Shown: one piece after another, positions 50,063 to 58,415 of the stretch
Position numbering within the stretch: position 1 is the stretch's first letter
How the letters are laid out: every line of letters begins with the position of its first letter
Notes under the pieces: generated by a model
Database searches by the model: none
What the model saw: only the letters and a program-made list of their open reading frames with translations
Told to the model about the DNA's origin: nothing
Virus record (IMG/VR): IMGVR_UViG_3300046787_000675
Span: 1 to 64,000 of that record
Reading direction: 5' to 3' (one strand)
Origin: a virus
DNA: 64,000 bases
Made by a program: the position numbers and the translations under genes

Positions 50063-50262
50063 TAGCTTTCTCTATTATCGTTTAAATTCATTACGACATC
50101 TGTAATCTGTAGATGTATGGTGTTTATAGGTATTTCCGTGAAATGGTTACGACCTACCAGATATAATGTATTCTGGTGTATCTGTTCCTCGAATATTTTA
50201 TCTATAGGCTTTCGTATATAATCCCTCACTGTGTTAAAGGGAATAACATCTATGTTTTGCAA
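50062..50262 (-). CDS. Small array gene (66 aa)
   Basis: MQNIDVIPFNTVRDYIRKPI and HLQITDVVMNLNDNRES. It overlaps the gene upstream by 29 bp. Part of the array. Confidence 0.65.
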   Translation of the reverse strand: MQNIDVIPFNTVRDYIRKPIDKIFEEQIHQNTLYLVGRNHFTEIPINTIHLQITDVVMNLNDNRES

Positions 50263-50419
50263 GTAGTATTACCTCATGGATGTAGGGTGTTATGATCTTT
50301 GTAGTATGATTTTTGACGGTACATATGTTATGTATTACTTCTCGCATCATCGGATGCTTCTCTATTGATCTTCTTATGTCGACTACAGTTGTTACAACCT
50401 TGGATGAAACGTTAGTCAT
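50234..50419 (-). CDS. Small array gene (61 aa)
   Basis: I start at ATG 50419 (MTNVSSKVVTTVVDIRRSIE), supported by AGAGGTAGCGAAAGT. The body IHEVILLAKHRCYSL is basic at the end. Part of the array. Confidence 0.62.
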   Translation of the reverse strand: MTNVSSKVVTTVVDIRRSIEKHPMMREVIHNICTVKNHTTKIITPYIHEVILLAKHRCYSL

Positions 50420-50426
50420 ACTTTCG

Positions 50427-50615
50427 CTACCTCTTCCATAAACCCTCCGCTGTTGCTGTAGCGATATCATCTATTCCTCCTATCTCGGTGTCGCGTAAAC
50501 CGTGTCTGACATACAGATTTACATCTATATTGACGGATTCCCTTACTTGAGGATATAATTTAAATTCCATTATATCCTCTATTGTAGTTGTCACTTTTTT
50601 ATCGACTTTTCTCAT
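50427..50615 (-). CDS. Small array gene (62 aa)
   Basis: MRKVDKKVTTTIEDIMEFKL and RESVNIDVNLYVRHGLRDTE. ATGA overlap with the next member. Part of the array. Confidence 0.65.
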   Translation of the reverse strand: MRKVDKKVTTTIEDIMEFKLYPQVRESVNIDVNLYVRHGLRDTEIGGIDDIATATAEGLWKR

Positions 50616-50785
50616 AGGTTATAGTTTATCCTAGCTACCAATCCTTCATCCTCACCGTCTATTACACTCCACGTATTGTCCATTGTAAAAAAGTATACAT
50701 AGTCACTTACATCTTCTTTTAGACTTATTATTTCCTCAAATCTTTTTGTCATTACTTTACCTATAATTTTTGTTACGTTTTTCAT
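50612..50785 (-). CDS. Small array gene (57 aa)
   Basis: MKNVTKIIGKVMTKRFEEII, then YVYFFTMDNTWSVIDGEDEG. ATGA overlaps on both sides show strict coupling. Part of the array. Confidence 0.65.
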   Translation of the reverse strand: MKNVTKIIGKVMTKRFEEIISLKEDVSDYVYFFTMDNTWSVIDGEDEGLVARINYNL

Positions 50786-50961
50786 AGTTTATCCTTCTGT
50801 ATCCCCTCGCGAGTGTCCATAACCACCCTGCTCTTAAGACCGTGTGTCACCGCCAGGTACTCGGTAAAGATATATACCGGTAATATTTTAGGTATAGTGT
50901 GTTTTAATTCATTGAGGGGTACTTGCGGGCTTTCTTTTATTAGCTTTTGTATATTTTTCAT
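50782..50961 (-). CDS. Small array gene (59 aa)
   Basis: MKNIQKLIKESPQVPLNELK, then YLAVTHGLKSRVVMDTREGI. Shares the MKNI start with several members. ATGA overlap. Confidence 0.65.
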   Translation of the reverse strand: MKNIQKLIKESPQVPLNELKHTIPKILPVYIFTEYLAVTHGLKSRVVMDTREGIQKDKL

Positions 50962-50991
50962 ATTCAGATATTTTTTTCAATGTTAAGGGCA

Positions 50992-51276
50992 TTACCCACA
51001 AACCTGTCTACCTTGTTTTTTTTGGCTAAATAGTTCGGTATATGTTTTCATAGGGACAGTAACCGTGCTTGTAATTGAACCTCTAAGGTCGTAACAACTT
51101 ACGGTACATATCTGTTCATGAGTCCTCCTGCGCATAATACCCTCATATTTGTATGTTTCGAAGTCTTCCCGGTCATTTCTGTTTACCAGATTTAAGGGAT
51201 CTAGAGGAGCCGTCTCTATAGATAGTCTCGTTAGGTACCTTAATCTATTTTTAATATTACCGTTTACATTAATCAT
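50992..51276 (-). CDS. Small array gene (94 aa)
   Basis: Start at ATG 51276 (MINVNGNIKNRLRYLTRLSI) with GGTGAG seven bases upstream; the ATG at 51288 would lie in the previous gene. Longer member of the array with a beta-looking centre (ICTVSCYDLRGSITSTVTVP). Confidence 0.62.
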   Translation of the reverse strand: MINVNGNIKNRLRYLTRLSIETAPLDPLNLVNRNDREDFETYKYEGIMRRRTHEQICTVSCYDLRGSITSTVTVPMKTYTELFSQKKQGRQVCG

Positions 51277-51568
51277 AAACCATCTCACCTAATGTCTGTA
51301 GATAGGATCTTATTATCGCGTGTTCTTTATTGGAAGTAACTGTGTTTTTTACGATAAATACTACGTTAGCAATATCCAAACTCGTAGACACTTTCTCATT
51401 GCCGAGGCTTATAATACAATACTGCGTATTGCGGTATATAGGTTCGCAAGGTGGGTAAGGTTTATATATATTTAAATCATAACCATTGCCGGAACCGTCA
51501 TTAAATTCTACAGATATTTTAAATCGCTTATGTATTTCGTTTTGTACGGTGTTTTTTATGTTTTTCAT
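51269..51568 (-). CDS. Small array gene, duplicate pair member 1 (99 aa)
   Basis: MKNIKNTVQNEIHKRFKISV and NTQYCIISLGNEKVSTSLDI. The first 20 residues are almost identical to the gene at 52294, so these two are a recent duplication. Part of the array. Confidence 0.7.
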   Translation of the reverse strand: MKNIKNTVQNEIHKRFKISVEFNDGSGNGYDLNIYKPYPPCEPIYRNTQYCIISLGNEKVSTSLDIANVVFIVKNTVTSNKEHAIIRSYLQTLGEMVYD

Positions 51569-51846
51569 AGCATTGTCCTTTCTAAACGGAGTCTATATCC
51601 TATAGATATCTTTATTATCTCTTGTAGTATAGAGTTCTGTACTTTGTTTCTAATGTCCGATACTTTTATAACATCATCCATATACATCATTACATTCTGC
51701 TCACCTTGAGGTGTATAAAAAACGTAGATTTCTCTATCTATTTCTTGTTTTCCGCTTCTGTACGATGGTGATGTTAGATCAATCACCGTTGTCAATACGA
51801 AACACTTTTGTAGTTTTTCTAATACTTTATCGCTTGTGTTTTTCAA
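51565..51846 (-). CDS. Small array gene (93 aa)
   Basis: MKNTSDKVLEKLQKCFVLTT and IYVFYTPQGEQNVMMYMDDV. ATGA overlap with the duplicate at 51269. Part of the array. Confidence 0.65.
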   Translation of the reverse strand: MKNTSDKVLEKLQKCFVLTTVIDLTSPSYRSGKQEIDREIYVFYTPQGEQNVMMYMDDVIKVSDIRNKVQNSILQEIIKISIGYRLRLERTML

Positions 51847-51856
51847 GATATATTCC

Positions 51857-52045
51857 TTATACAGGAGGTTTCTTAGTATATATGTTTTCCGATAAGCTGA
51901 ATTTGTAGCTGTCTACAGTATCCCATATAGCGTCGCTCACGGTAGACCTTGTCTTTTCTGATACAGAGTTCTCCAAGTCTATCTTGACCTGTTTAAGGAG
52001 TCCTTTAAATATTGTATTGAATACTATTCTGTTGTTGTTTTTCAT
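51857..52045 (-). CDS. Small array gene (62 aa)
   Basis: MKNNNRIVFNTIFKGLLKQV then VSEKTRSTVSDAIWDTVDSY. Part of the array. Confidence 0.65.
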   Translation of the reverse strand: MKNNNRIVFNTIFKGLLKQVKIDLENSVSEKTRSTVSDAIWDTVDSYKFSLSENIYTKKPPV

Positions 52046-52055
52046 ATGTCCTTAC

Positions 52056-52274
52056 CTAAAAAAAAGGGAACTTTCTTCTTTTTATAAAAAGAGAATTCGG
52101 TGTTTGGTAGTCAGTGTGGGGAGGTAGCTTCAAACATGTATCTACCCTGTGTGCGATGTTTATTCGGAGGTTTATCTCTATCTCTTTAGATAAAGAGTTT
52201 ATGACCCCACATATGATTTTATGATGATAGAGTTTGTAAGCTACGATATCATGTACAGTTCGCATATTTATCAT
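52056..52274 (-). CDS. Small array gene (72 aa)
   Basis: MINMRTVHDIVAYKLYHHKI then SKEIEINLRINIAHRVDTCL. Part of the array. Confidence 0.65.
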   Translation of the reverse strand: MINMRTVHDIVAYKLYHHKIICGVINSLSKEIEINLRINIAHRVDTCLKLPPHTDYQTPNSLFIKRRKFPFF

Positions 52275-52293
52275 TCCTTTATTATTACTTCTT

Positions 52294-52518
52294 TTAGATC
52301 TCCTTTATTACTACGTTGGATATGCTTGTAGCCTTATTGTATTTGTTGACTTTATCCCTAACATCCCAGTGTATACTGTGCCATGCTGTACTCAGCGACA
52401 CTTTCTCATCGCCGCAGCTTATAATACAATACTGAGTATTTAACTGCTCATTAAAGTCTACAGATATTTTAAATCGCTTATGTATTTCGTAGTGTACAGT
52501 GTTTTTTATGTTTTTCAT
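52294..52518 (-). CDS. Small array gene, duplicate pair member 2 (74 aa)
   Basis: MKNIKNTVHYEIHKRFKISV and NTQYCIISCGDEKVSLSTAW, a shorter version of the gene at 51269 with a deletion in the middle. Part of the array. Confidence 0.7.
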   Translation of the reverse strand: MKNIKNTVHYEIHKRFKISVDFNEQLNTQYCIISCGDEKVSLSTAWHSIHWDVRDKVNKYNKATSISNVVIKEI

Positions 52519-52706
52519 ATCATTGTCCTTTCTATACCTTTAGATGTTCCTATAGGTAAAGTTCTAGGTGTTTTTTCGTGTACGGCTGTCTGTACCTCGC
52601 TCCATATACCATTAGAGTCACATACGGTGTTAAGTTTATTTGTTAGTGAGGCATCTAATGCTATTAACCTGTTGGTAATTTTATGCTCTACGTTGTTCAT
52701 AATCAC
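52515..52706 (-). CDS. Small array gene (63 aa)
   Basis: MIMNNVEHKITNRLIALDAS then IWSEVQTAVHEKTPRTLPIG. ATGA overlaps on both sides. Part of the array. Confidence 0.65.
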   Translation of the reverse strand: MIMNNVEHKITNRLIALDASLTNKLNTVCDSNGIWSEVQTAVHEKTPRTLPIGTSKGIERTMI

Positions 52707-52957
52707 ATATCCTTTAAATTATTAGAACCTAGAATAGTTCTTCTAAACTCTTCTGCATTTACCGGCATAGGAGGGGCGATCAACCGGAAAGGTCTATATG
52801 TTATGGCATCGTCTGTTTTTGCAATAATGTCTATAACAGTTATTTTATCGTCTATTTCGATCCACATATGTTTAGTAATAGCCTCAGATACGTCAATAGC
52901 ATTTTCAAATACCAAAAATCTGACTTTTAAACGGATACTTGCGCTTACGTTTCTCAT
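52703..52957 (-). CDS. Small array gene (84 aa)
   Basis: MRNVSASIRLKVRFLVFENA then DDKITVIDIIAKTDDAITYR. ATGA overlap. Part of the array. Confidence 0.65.
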   Translation of the reverse strand: MRNVSASIRLKVRFLVFENAIDVSEAITKHMWIEIDDKITVIDIIAKTDDAITYRPFRLIAPPMPVNAEEFRRTILGSNNLKDM

Positions 52958-53142
52958 TATATCTCTTCTTTTTCTATGACATGTAGTCTTATTATTTGAT
53001 GTCGTGCAAGTTCACGATCCACCGGTACCCTAACCTTTCTATACACAGCGTTAGAAACACCCATTGTCATTAGATTAGCTGTATCCGGATATATCTTTTT
53101 ACTTAGCTCCTTTAATACATGAATACTTCCCACATTAATCAT
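52957..53142 (-). CDS. Small array gene (61 aa)
   Basis: MINVGSIHVLKELSKKIYPD then MGVSNAVYRKVRVPVDRELA. Its start lies inside the 24-codon frame upstream. Part of the array. Confidence 0.65.
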   Translation of the reverse strand: MINVGSIHVLKELSKKIYPDTANLMTMGVSNAVYRKVRVPVDRELARHQIIRLHVIEKEEI

Positions 53143-53209
53143 TGCTTACCTCTGTACATATGGGTTTTATATCTATTTCTGTTCTGTTTTCCGGTCCTAT
53201 GTTGTACAT
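53135..53209 (-). CDS. First, very short gene of the array (24 aa)
   Basis: MYNIGPENRTEIDIKPICTE, with AGAGAGGAT before the ATG. It overlaps the next array gene and follows a bidirectional terminator, so it is the promoter-proximal member. It could act as a leader peptide. Confidence 0.45.
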   Translation of the reverse strand: MYNIGPENRTEIDIKPICTEVSND

Positions 53210-53227
53210 ACGGATCCTCTCTGTTAA

Positions 53228-53260
53228 AAAAAAGCCCTGTTTTTAGGCAGGGCTTTTTTT
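53228..53260. terminator. Bidirectional terminator
   Basis: AAAAAAGCCCTG and CAGGGCTTTTTTT form a stem with a TTTTTAGG loop. It separates the array from the 53.3-62.3 kb gene block and has U-runs on both strands. Confidence 0.88.
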
Positions 53261-53278
53261 GTTTATATAATATGGAGA

Positions 53279-53635
53279 TTAGTCTTTAACTAGCTCCTTA
53301 GACATTTTGAAGTAGTCAAACTGCTTGGCTACTTTCTTCTTATAGATTCCGGGATTAATGATCATATCATCATGTCTACCTGTTATAACGCAGCCGGCGA
53401 TTACCGGTTCTTTTACTTTCATGTATAACTGTCCGTCTTTCTCGTAGAACTCGATTTTACTCGGATCTGTTTCGACTACATGATGGTTTCCGGTTGTCTC
53501 GGATTTACCTACGATCAGTTTATCTCCTACCATCTCCTCTTTCGCAGGGATGTAAGATATTACATCTCTAGGTAGTTCGTTTACTTGATAAAAGATTACT
53601 TCCCCATGGAAGCTTGTTTTTAGTTTGCTTTGCAT
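53279..53635 (-). CDS. Hypothetical protein (118 aa)
   Basis: Beta-rich by appearance (FHGEVIFYQVNELPRDVISY, GNHHVVETDPSKIEFYEKDG). Two His residues in GNHHVVE recur in relatives I recognise only as phage hypothetical proteins accompanying DUF6745 genes. Last gene of its block, followed by the terminator. Confidence 0.7.
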   Translation of the reverse strand: MQSKLKTSFHGEVIFYQVNELPRDVISYIPAKEEMVGDKLIVGKSETTGNHHVVETDPSKIEFYEKDGQLYMKVKEPVIAGCVITGRHDDMIINPGIYKKKVAKQFDYFKMSKELVKD

Positions 53636-53701
53636 CTTTTTGTTCCTTGTTTTTTGGGTAATTAGTATACCTGTGCCTTCTGTTTAGTAAATAAGAAGAC
53701 T

Positions 53702-54640
53702 TTATTTGATGTCTTCAATAACATGTCCTGTCATATCCTCTTCCGCACGGTCTTCTAGAGCCTGGGGGATAGTGCGTACATTTGGCGATACGCCTTCTAT
53801 GGCATAAATACCCATGGTCTGGTGTTTCATAAACAGGTGTGGAGCATATTGTACTTTATCGAATAGTCTGGCCATATCATAGAGTCTATACTCAGATTTC
53901 GCGTACCACTCATTTCCGGGATAGTTTTTATAGGTGTCGATCAATTTCCCTAGTTCTACCATCCTGTCGATACCATATTTCCGCACAAACTCCATTTTAA
54001 TGTCCGAAGATTGGATCTTATGATAATCCGACAGCTTTAGTTGAGCGGTCGGTGTCATAACAAGCCATTCTGGGACATGTATCCCGTTTAACCAATACTG
54101 ACAATATCCGTCGCGCCATACGACAGCAGGGCCCATATCTTTATGGAGAACATCTCTTTGCAAGGTGTGTGTCACTACAGGAGACTCACATACTACCCAG
54201 GCTCCGTCGAGCTGTATGGTATCCCATATACCGGTTTCCAGAGATTCTTTATATCTTTCGAACTCCTCGTGTTTTAAAACACTTATTTCGCGAAAATAAT
54301 CATAGAACGCAAGCCATCCGAAATCCTTAACGCCCCCGTAGGAACCAAAACTCGTACGGGCATTCGGATCCGGAGTAGCCTTACGCAAGTCTTCCAGACT
54401 CATTTCATCCAGGATATCCTGCCGGATTAACGGCAGATCGGCAATTAGGTAGTTACCTAGATATTGGGCGGCCATAGGAGATTTAACGAAAAATACCGGG
54501 GCTTTCTTTAAACCCGATAGCTGCATTATGTATTGGCAGTATACTGTCGCCAATTCTCTATTTAGGGGTTTTATTGTGGACCATTTATCTACGATCGGCG
54601 CAAAGAGTGCTTTTTGCTCTTTTGTTAGTTCTGTAATCAT
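53702..54640 (-). CDS. DUF6745-like protein (312 aa)
   Basis: LTKEQKALFAPIVDKWSTIK at the start and LHKDMGPAVVWRDGYCQYWL then NGIHVPEW near residues 175-200 match DUF6745 (LHxxxGPAxxYxDGxxxYxxxGVxVP). A further hallmark is the short RTSFGSYGG segment. Function of the domain is unknown; it occurs in phages and many bacteria. Confidence 0.8.
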   Translation of the reverse strand: MITELTKEQKALFAPIVDKWSTIKPLNRELATVYCQYIMQLSGLKKAPVFFVKSPMAAQYLGNYLIADLPLIRQDILDEMSLEDLRKATPDPNARTSFGSYGGVKDFGWLAFYDYFREISVLKHEEFERYKESLETGIWDTIQLDGAWVVCESPVVTHTLQRDVLHKDMGPAVVWRDGYCQYWLNGIHVPEWLVMTPTAQLKLSDYHKIQSSDIKMEFVRKYGIDRMVELGKLIDTYKNYPGNEWYAKSEYRLYDMARLFDKVQYAPHLFMKHQTMGIYAIEGVSPNVRTIPQALEDRAEEDMTGHVIEDIK

Positions 54641-54942
54641 CGGTTGTTCCTTTTGTTGTTTTGCATGTAGGTTTTTATGAATGTCTCGATATTAGGGTCC
54701 TCGAGATCTAATTTAAAATAGGCAAAGCCTGCGTCCTCCGACGGTTCGTCGGCGGTGTAATGCAGAAACTTAGCGCCTTCTTTTGTGTATGCCAGGTAGT
54801 ATATCTGGACAGGTCCATCCGAGGGGATTGTTGTGTAGAGGTGTAGTCCTTCGACTTTTACGCCGTTAAAATACACGCTCTGCACACCTGTCTTTCTATT
54901 TACAGGCTTTGTATCTCCGTATGTTATGATAGGCATACTCAA
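54637..54942 (-). CDS. Hypothetical protein (101 aa)
   Basis: Beta-looking protein (MSMPIITYGDTKPVNRKTGV, GLHLYTTIPSDGPVQIYYLA) with a basic C-terminal tail. ATGA overlap with DUF6745 and with the next gene. Confidence 0.68.
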   Translation of the reverse strand: MSMPIITYGDTKPVNRKTGVQSVYFNGVKVEGLHLYTTIPSDGPVQIYYLAYTKEGAKFLHYTADEPSEDAGFAYFKLDLEDPNIETFIKTYMQNNKRNNR

Positions 54943-55778
54943 CCCTCGTTAGGTTTAAACGGAAAGCTCGCGACAATATAGGTCTCGTCGTCGTACTTCC
55001 AATGCAGCTGAAACTTATATCGGTTAACCATGGCGTAGGTTAAAGAAGCTTTTACAGGAAGATTAAGCTCTTCATCCATTATACTTGCTTCTACAGAAGG
55101 TAGGTTAGTGATACCTATCTCTCCTGGAGCTTCCGATGCCTGTATATAAGGAGATAGTATCTCCGCCATGTGTTTTATGTCTTTTTCTTTCACATGGAGG
55201 GTAACATGCCCTATACAAGGACCTTCCGTATTGTAACCTTTATACAGAATATACGGACGATCTATCTTCAGAAACTTTTCTGCTCTTTCTTTATCTACGA
55301 TATCTAATATCGCCTCTATCTCACGATGTAGATGCTCCTTGGTTATAGAAGTATTATCTATATCGCGAATTAAAACAAAGAGTGCCTCTAGATCTTTAAC
55401 TGCCGCTGTGCGTAGAAAATTCTCTATACATTTACTCTCTGTTATAGTTTTATACAGGTACCGGTGTACATCTTGTTTGTGTACAGAATCGTACTCTATT
55501 CTATCCAGCTCCTCTTTCGATAAGCGCCGTACATGTATAGAAGATGCAGAACTATCCAGCTCTATTTCTATTCCGTGTGCATGTATACCGGAGCCTATGT
55601 TATGGATATCATAGATACTTTTCATAGGATCATACAACTCCAGGAAGTGCGTGTTTCTCGGAGATATATCCGGGATAACCATACGTAGCTCCCGGATAGG
55701 CACATCCCGCCATTCAGCCGGCATTTCGTCGAATGCCTTTCTCAGGTCTGCCTGTAGCTGATCTAAGTCTTTTTGCAT
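54939..55778 (-). CDS. Hypothetical protein (279 aa)
   Basis: Helical start (MQKDLDQLQADLRKAFDEMP) and a centre of beta character (HAHGIEIELDSSASSIHVRR). No family recognised. ATGA overlap with the 101-aa gene and abutting the next. Confidence 0.7.
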   Translation of the reverse strand: MQKDLDQLQADLRKAFDEMPAEWRDVPIRELRMVIPDISPRNTHFLELYDPMKSIYDIHNIGSGIHAHGIEIELDSSASSIHVRRLSKEELDRIEYDSVHKQDVHRYLYKTITESKCIENFLRTAAVKDLEALFVLIRDIDNTSITKEHLHREIEAILDIVDKERAEKFLKIDRPYILYKGYNTEGPCIGHVTLHVKEKDIKHMAEILSPYIQASEAPGEIGITNLPSVEASIMDEELNLPVKASLTYAMVNRYKFQLHWKYDDETYIVASFPFKPNEG

Positions 55779-55780
55779 AT

Positions 55781-56347
55781 CTACTCCTTTGTTTGTTCTA
55801 CGACAACAGACGAACGATCTTCAATAACCCATTTACCCTCGTGTATATAAGCACGCGTTGTCTGTTCGTATTCTATTTGGGCTTTGTCTAAGTCGGCGAG
55901 AAGCTCTGTATAGACCTTCGAGCCTTCTTCCTCGGCATACAGATCTTCTCTTTTCTCTATTACATTTACTAGAGCGGGCGGCGCTCCTTTTAGATATCCG
56001 CATTTCGAAGAGAAGAAATGATTCTCTCTAAGGGAGGTATATTGGGAGAGCATGCTTTCGGATAGACTATAGGCACATATACCCGGTTTTTTATCCTGCA
56101 ACATACATACATTATCTCCTTCCAGAAAAGGACAGGTAAATACGATGCGTTTAGCCTCTACAGCCATTTCCGCCGCCTGTTTCCATTTTTCCATAAAATC
56201 CGGAGTATAATTACCTCTATCCCTATCCCGCTTGTCCATTTCCTGCATTTTCTGTACGTACTCCAGGGTATTGGTTGCTACAAGGTTTTTGCAGCAACCT
56301 CCTGTTCGCATACAGCGAGGAGTGTTTTCAGATATGTCTTTACTCAT
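55781..56347 (-). CDS. YkgJ-like metal cluster protein (188 aa)
   Basis: PRCMRTGGCCKNLVATNTLE near the start, TCPFLEGDNVCMLQDKKPGI near residue 90 and CAYSLSE fit the cysteine pattern of YkgJ/UPF0153 proteins, which chelate zinc or iron. Probable co-factor or redox role; specific partner unknown. Confidence 0.75.
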   Translation of the reverse strand: MSKDISENTPRCMRTGGCCKNLVATNTLEYVQKMQEMDKRDRDRGNYTPDFMEKWKQAAEMAVEAKRIVFTCPFLEGDNVCMLQDKKPGICAYSLSESMLSQYTSLRENHFFSSKCGYLKGAPPALVNVIEKREDLYAEEEGSKVYTELLADLDKAQIEYEQTTRAYIHEGKWVIEDRSSVVVEQTKE

Positions 56348-56808
56348 TTAAAACGCACTCCGTCTGAATTAAAGAACACATCGTTTAGAATAAGTTTATC
56401 TCCTTCGCGCATTATATTACGCCGGGATATCTCAAACGATAAGCTATTACATTCTATGTAGTCACATACTCTGTCTAAAAGCTCGAATATCGCGTCCTTT
56501 AATTCCTCGAAAGGTATTTTATCGAATTTTTCGTATATTCTGGGGTATGTATGTATGCAGGGAGTACGCATTAAATATCTGTAATACATATAATCCTGTT
56601 TACATAATTCTCTGCGCGGGGACTTTACTTTATCATATTTCTTACCGAATATATGGAATTCTTTATCTCTCCATAGTTTAGGCAATAACCTATGTTCTAT
56701 GTCCATCTCCGCCAGACAGTATTTTACAGGGTCTATTGTTGTTATCTTGACTGTATTCTCGTCTGCTAGATATACCCTGGAAAAGGCTCCTTTACCTATT
56801 AACGGCAT
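56344..56808 (-). CDS. Minimal protein-kinase-like protein (154 aa)
   Basis: GKGAFSRVYLADENTVKITT at the N-terminus matches the Gly-loop and VAxK of protein kinases. SFEISRRNIMREGDKLILND then VFFNSDG resembles the HxD...N and DFG segments with unusual residues (E for D, ND for DFG). At 154 aa it lacks most of the C-lobe, so it may be a pseudokinase or only a nucleotide-binding protein. Confidence 0.5.
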   Translation of the reverse strand: MPLIGKGAFSRVYLADENTVKITTIDPVKYCLAEMDIEHRLLPKLWRDKEFHIFGKKYDKVKSPRRELCKQDYMYYRYLMRTPCIHTYPRIYEKFDKIPFEELKDAIFELLDRVCDYIECNSLSFEISRRNIMREGDKLILNDVFFNSDGVRFK

Positions 56809-57124
56809 GTTCTTTCCTCAGTTTATTCCAGATAGACAGTTCCTTACGGGTACTGTTATCCGGTGTTTTTATCTCTGTACCGTCCTTATTCCAATAGGTT
56901 GTATAGTTATAAGGAGTACAGTAGTTCCGCTCTACACGTGTAATGCTTTTAGCAAAACCGTCGGTATACACATATATTTTAGTATTGTAGTTACAAATAA
57001 AAGGTGTCTGCCTTTTATGTCGATATCCGTAGGATGTAGGCACGGCTACCGAAGAGTAGTGACCTTTCTCACAGAAGTCTTCAGCAGCATCTACCCGGAA
57101 CTTTTCTCTCCATGTCTCAGCCAT
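56792..57124 (-). CDS. Hypothetical protein (110 aa)
   Basis: Tyr/Asn-rich soluble protein (VPTSYGYRHKRQTPFICNYN, NYTTYWNKDGTEIKTPDNST). No family recognised. Overlaps both neighbours by a few bases. Confidence 0.66.
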   Translation of the reverse strand: MAETWREKFRVDAAEDFCEKGHYSSVAVPTSYGYRHKRQTPFICNYNTKIYVYTDGFAKSITRVERNYCTPYNYTTYWNKDGTEIKTPDNSTRKELSIWNKLRKEHAVNR

Positions 57125-57329
57125 CTTTAGATAACTCCTTGTTTAGTCTTTCTAGCTCATCTAAAAAGAAAGTAGCTTTCTCTCCTTTAACGAGACTTTT
57201 TTCAGGTTCTTTCTTCTCCGGTTCAACCATTATAATATCCTGCGGGTTTTTACGGTACAAAGCCTCTGTCAGGAGGGCAATTTTAGCTACATTGCCTAAC
57301 CCTACAATACCCAGGACTTTATTCTTCAT
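57117..57329 (-). CDS. Hypothetical protein (70 aa)
   Basis: The start MKNKVLGIVGLGNVAKIALL looks like a Rossmann first strand/turn (GxGNxxK) without the rest of the fold. Lys/Glu-rich end (PEKKEPEKSLVKGEK). May be a short nucleotide-binding remnant. Confidence 0.6.
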   Translation of the reverse strand: MKNKVLGIVGLGNVAKIALLTEALYRKNPQDIIMVEPEKKEPEKSLVKGEKATFFLDELERLNKELSKDG

Positions 57330-57630
57330 TTTTAGACAGATCCTCTTCCTGTATATGTATTTCCTTATCGAGGTTAGGTATAACTTCCGTCAGATTCATT
57401 TTTATTAGTTCTGTACTCAACATGTCTCCGTATGAATCTACTAAAGCCAAACAAGATAGAGTATATATAATTGTCTTATTATACTCCGTAGATACTCTCC
57501 CCCAAATCTCCCCTGTATTTACTTTAGCAATCAAATCTTCTCTATTAAGACTTAAAAGGTCTGTTACAAATGCTTTTAGTTTATTTAACAACTCTATTTG
57601 TTGTTCTATTCTTTGTTTAGTAGTTTTCAT
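57319..57630 (-). CDS. Helical protein (103 aa)
   Basis: Amphipathic helices (QRIEQQIELLNKLKAFVTDL, EYNKTIIYTLSCLALVDSYG). No family recognised. Overlaps the methyltransferase-like gene by 14 bp. Confidence 0.64.
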   Translation of the reverse strand: MKTTKQRIEQQIELLNKLKAFVTDLLSLNREDLIAKVNTGEIWGRVSTEYNKTIIYTLSCLALVDSYGDMLSTELIKMNLTEVIPNLDKEIHIQEEDLSKNEE

Positions 57631-58216
57631 TTTCTTGTTCCTTATTGTTTGTTATTTTGTAAATGTATAGTCTATCATGTAGTCCGTACCAAGTAGGTAT
57701 ATCAATGCAGGTTATAATCTTTTTATTCTTAAATAGAAAAAAGGAATCTGCTGCTGTACAACCTCCTCGGCTTTCTCCTATATAATATAGAAGTCTGCCG
57801 GGCTTCATACGCTTTACCGCTCTTGTAAACCACTCGCCTTTGTAACTAGGCCAGGAGCAGAATACATCACTGTCGGGATTAGCTGACACGGCTGTCTCCG
57901 CGCCCATTTCTGTAACAGCTTCCCGGTGTTTAAACCCGTACTGACCTGTTTTATCGTCATAAGCAGGTATACTCAACATTTCCTCCCAATAACCGGTACC
58001 AGATCCTATTCCTATAAGATTTTCGGATTGTTTTATTCTGTCGAAAGCTTCCTTACAAGGGATAGAAAATCCAAACTTTTCTCTAAAAGCGTCTCGGTCA
58101 CGATGTTGATCATACAGAGATATGTTATTTAATAACTTCTGTATTTCAGCACGAGGCATTGTTATAAGATTTTCAAAAGACAAATCTCTAAACTCTACTT
58201 GTTTTTCGTCGTCCAT
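57617..58216 (-). CDS. Class I methyltransferase-like protein (199 aa)
   Basis: LIGIGSGTGYWEEMLSIPAY near residue 70 is the SAM-binding motif I, and SDVFCSWPSYKGEWFTRAVK corresponds to the motif IV region (D..xWPxY). GRLLYYIGESRGGCTAADSF completes the fold. The substrate is unknown, possibly DNA, RNA or a small molecule. Confidence 0.68.
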   Translation of the reverse strand: MDDEKQVEFRDLSFENLITMPRAEIQKLLNNISLYDQHRDRDAFREKFGFSIPCKEAFDRIKQSENLIGIGSGTGYWEEMLSIPAYDDKTGQYGFKHREAVTEMGAETAVSANPDSDVFCSWPSYKGEWFTRAVKRMKPGRLLYYIGESRGGCTAADSFFLFKNKKIITCIDIPTWYGLHDRLYIYKITNNKEQENENY

Positions 58217-58218
58217 AT

Positions 58219-58407
58219 TTAATCCTTTGGGTTGTCTTCCCCGTCCTGTAGGTGTTGAGGAAGTTGTTCATTGTTTTTAGACCAGATATATATCTCAAAC
58301 TCTTGGTCACCCGTACACTCACACAACCAGCCAGATATCCATCCGGATAAGTCCTCTAGCTGTATGCGTGCTTTAACCATACTCGACTTACAATCAGGGC
58401 ATTCCAT
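58219..58407 (-). CDS. Zinc-ribbon-like mini-protein (62 aa)
   Basis: MECPDCKSSMVKARIQLEDL with a later WLCECTGDQEF forms two Cys pairs, a possible zinc site. No family recognised. Confidence 0.65.
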   Translation of the reverse strand: MECPDCKSSMVKARIQLEDLSGWISGWLCECTGDQEFEIYIWSKNNEQLPQHLQDGEDNPKD

Positions 58408-58415
58408 ATAGAAAT

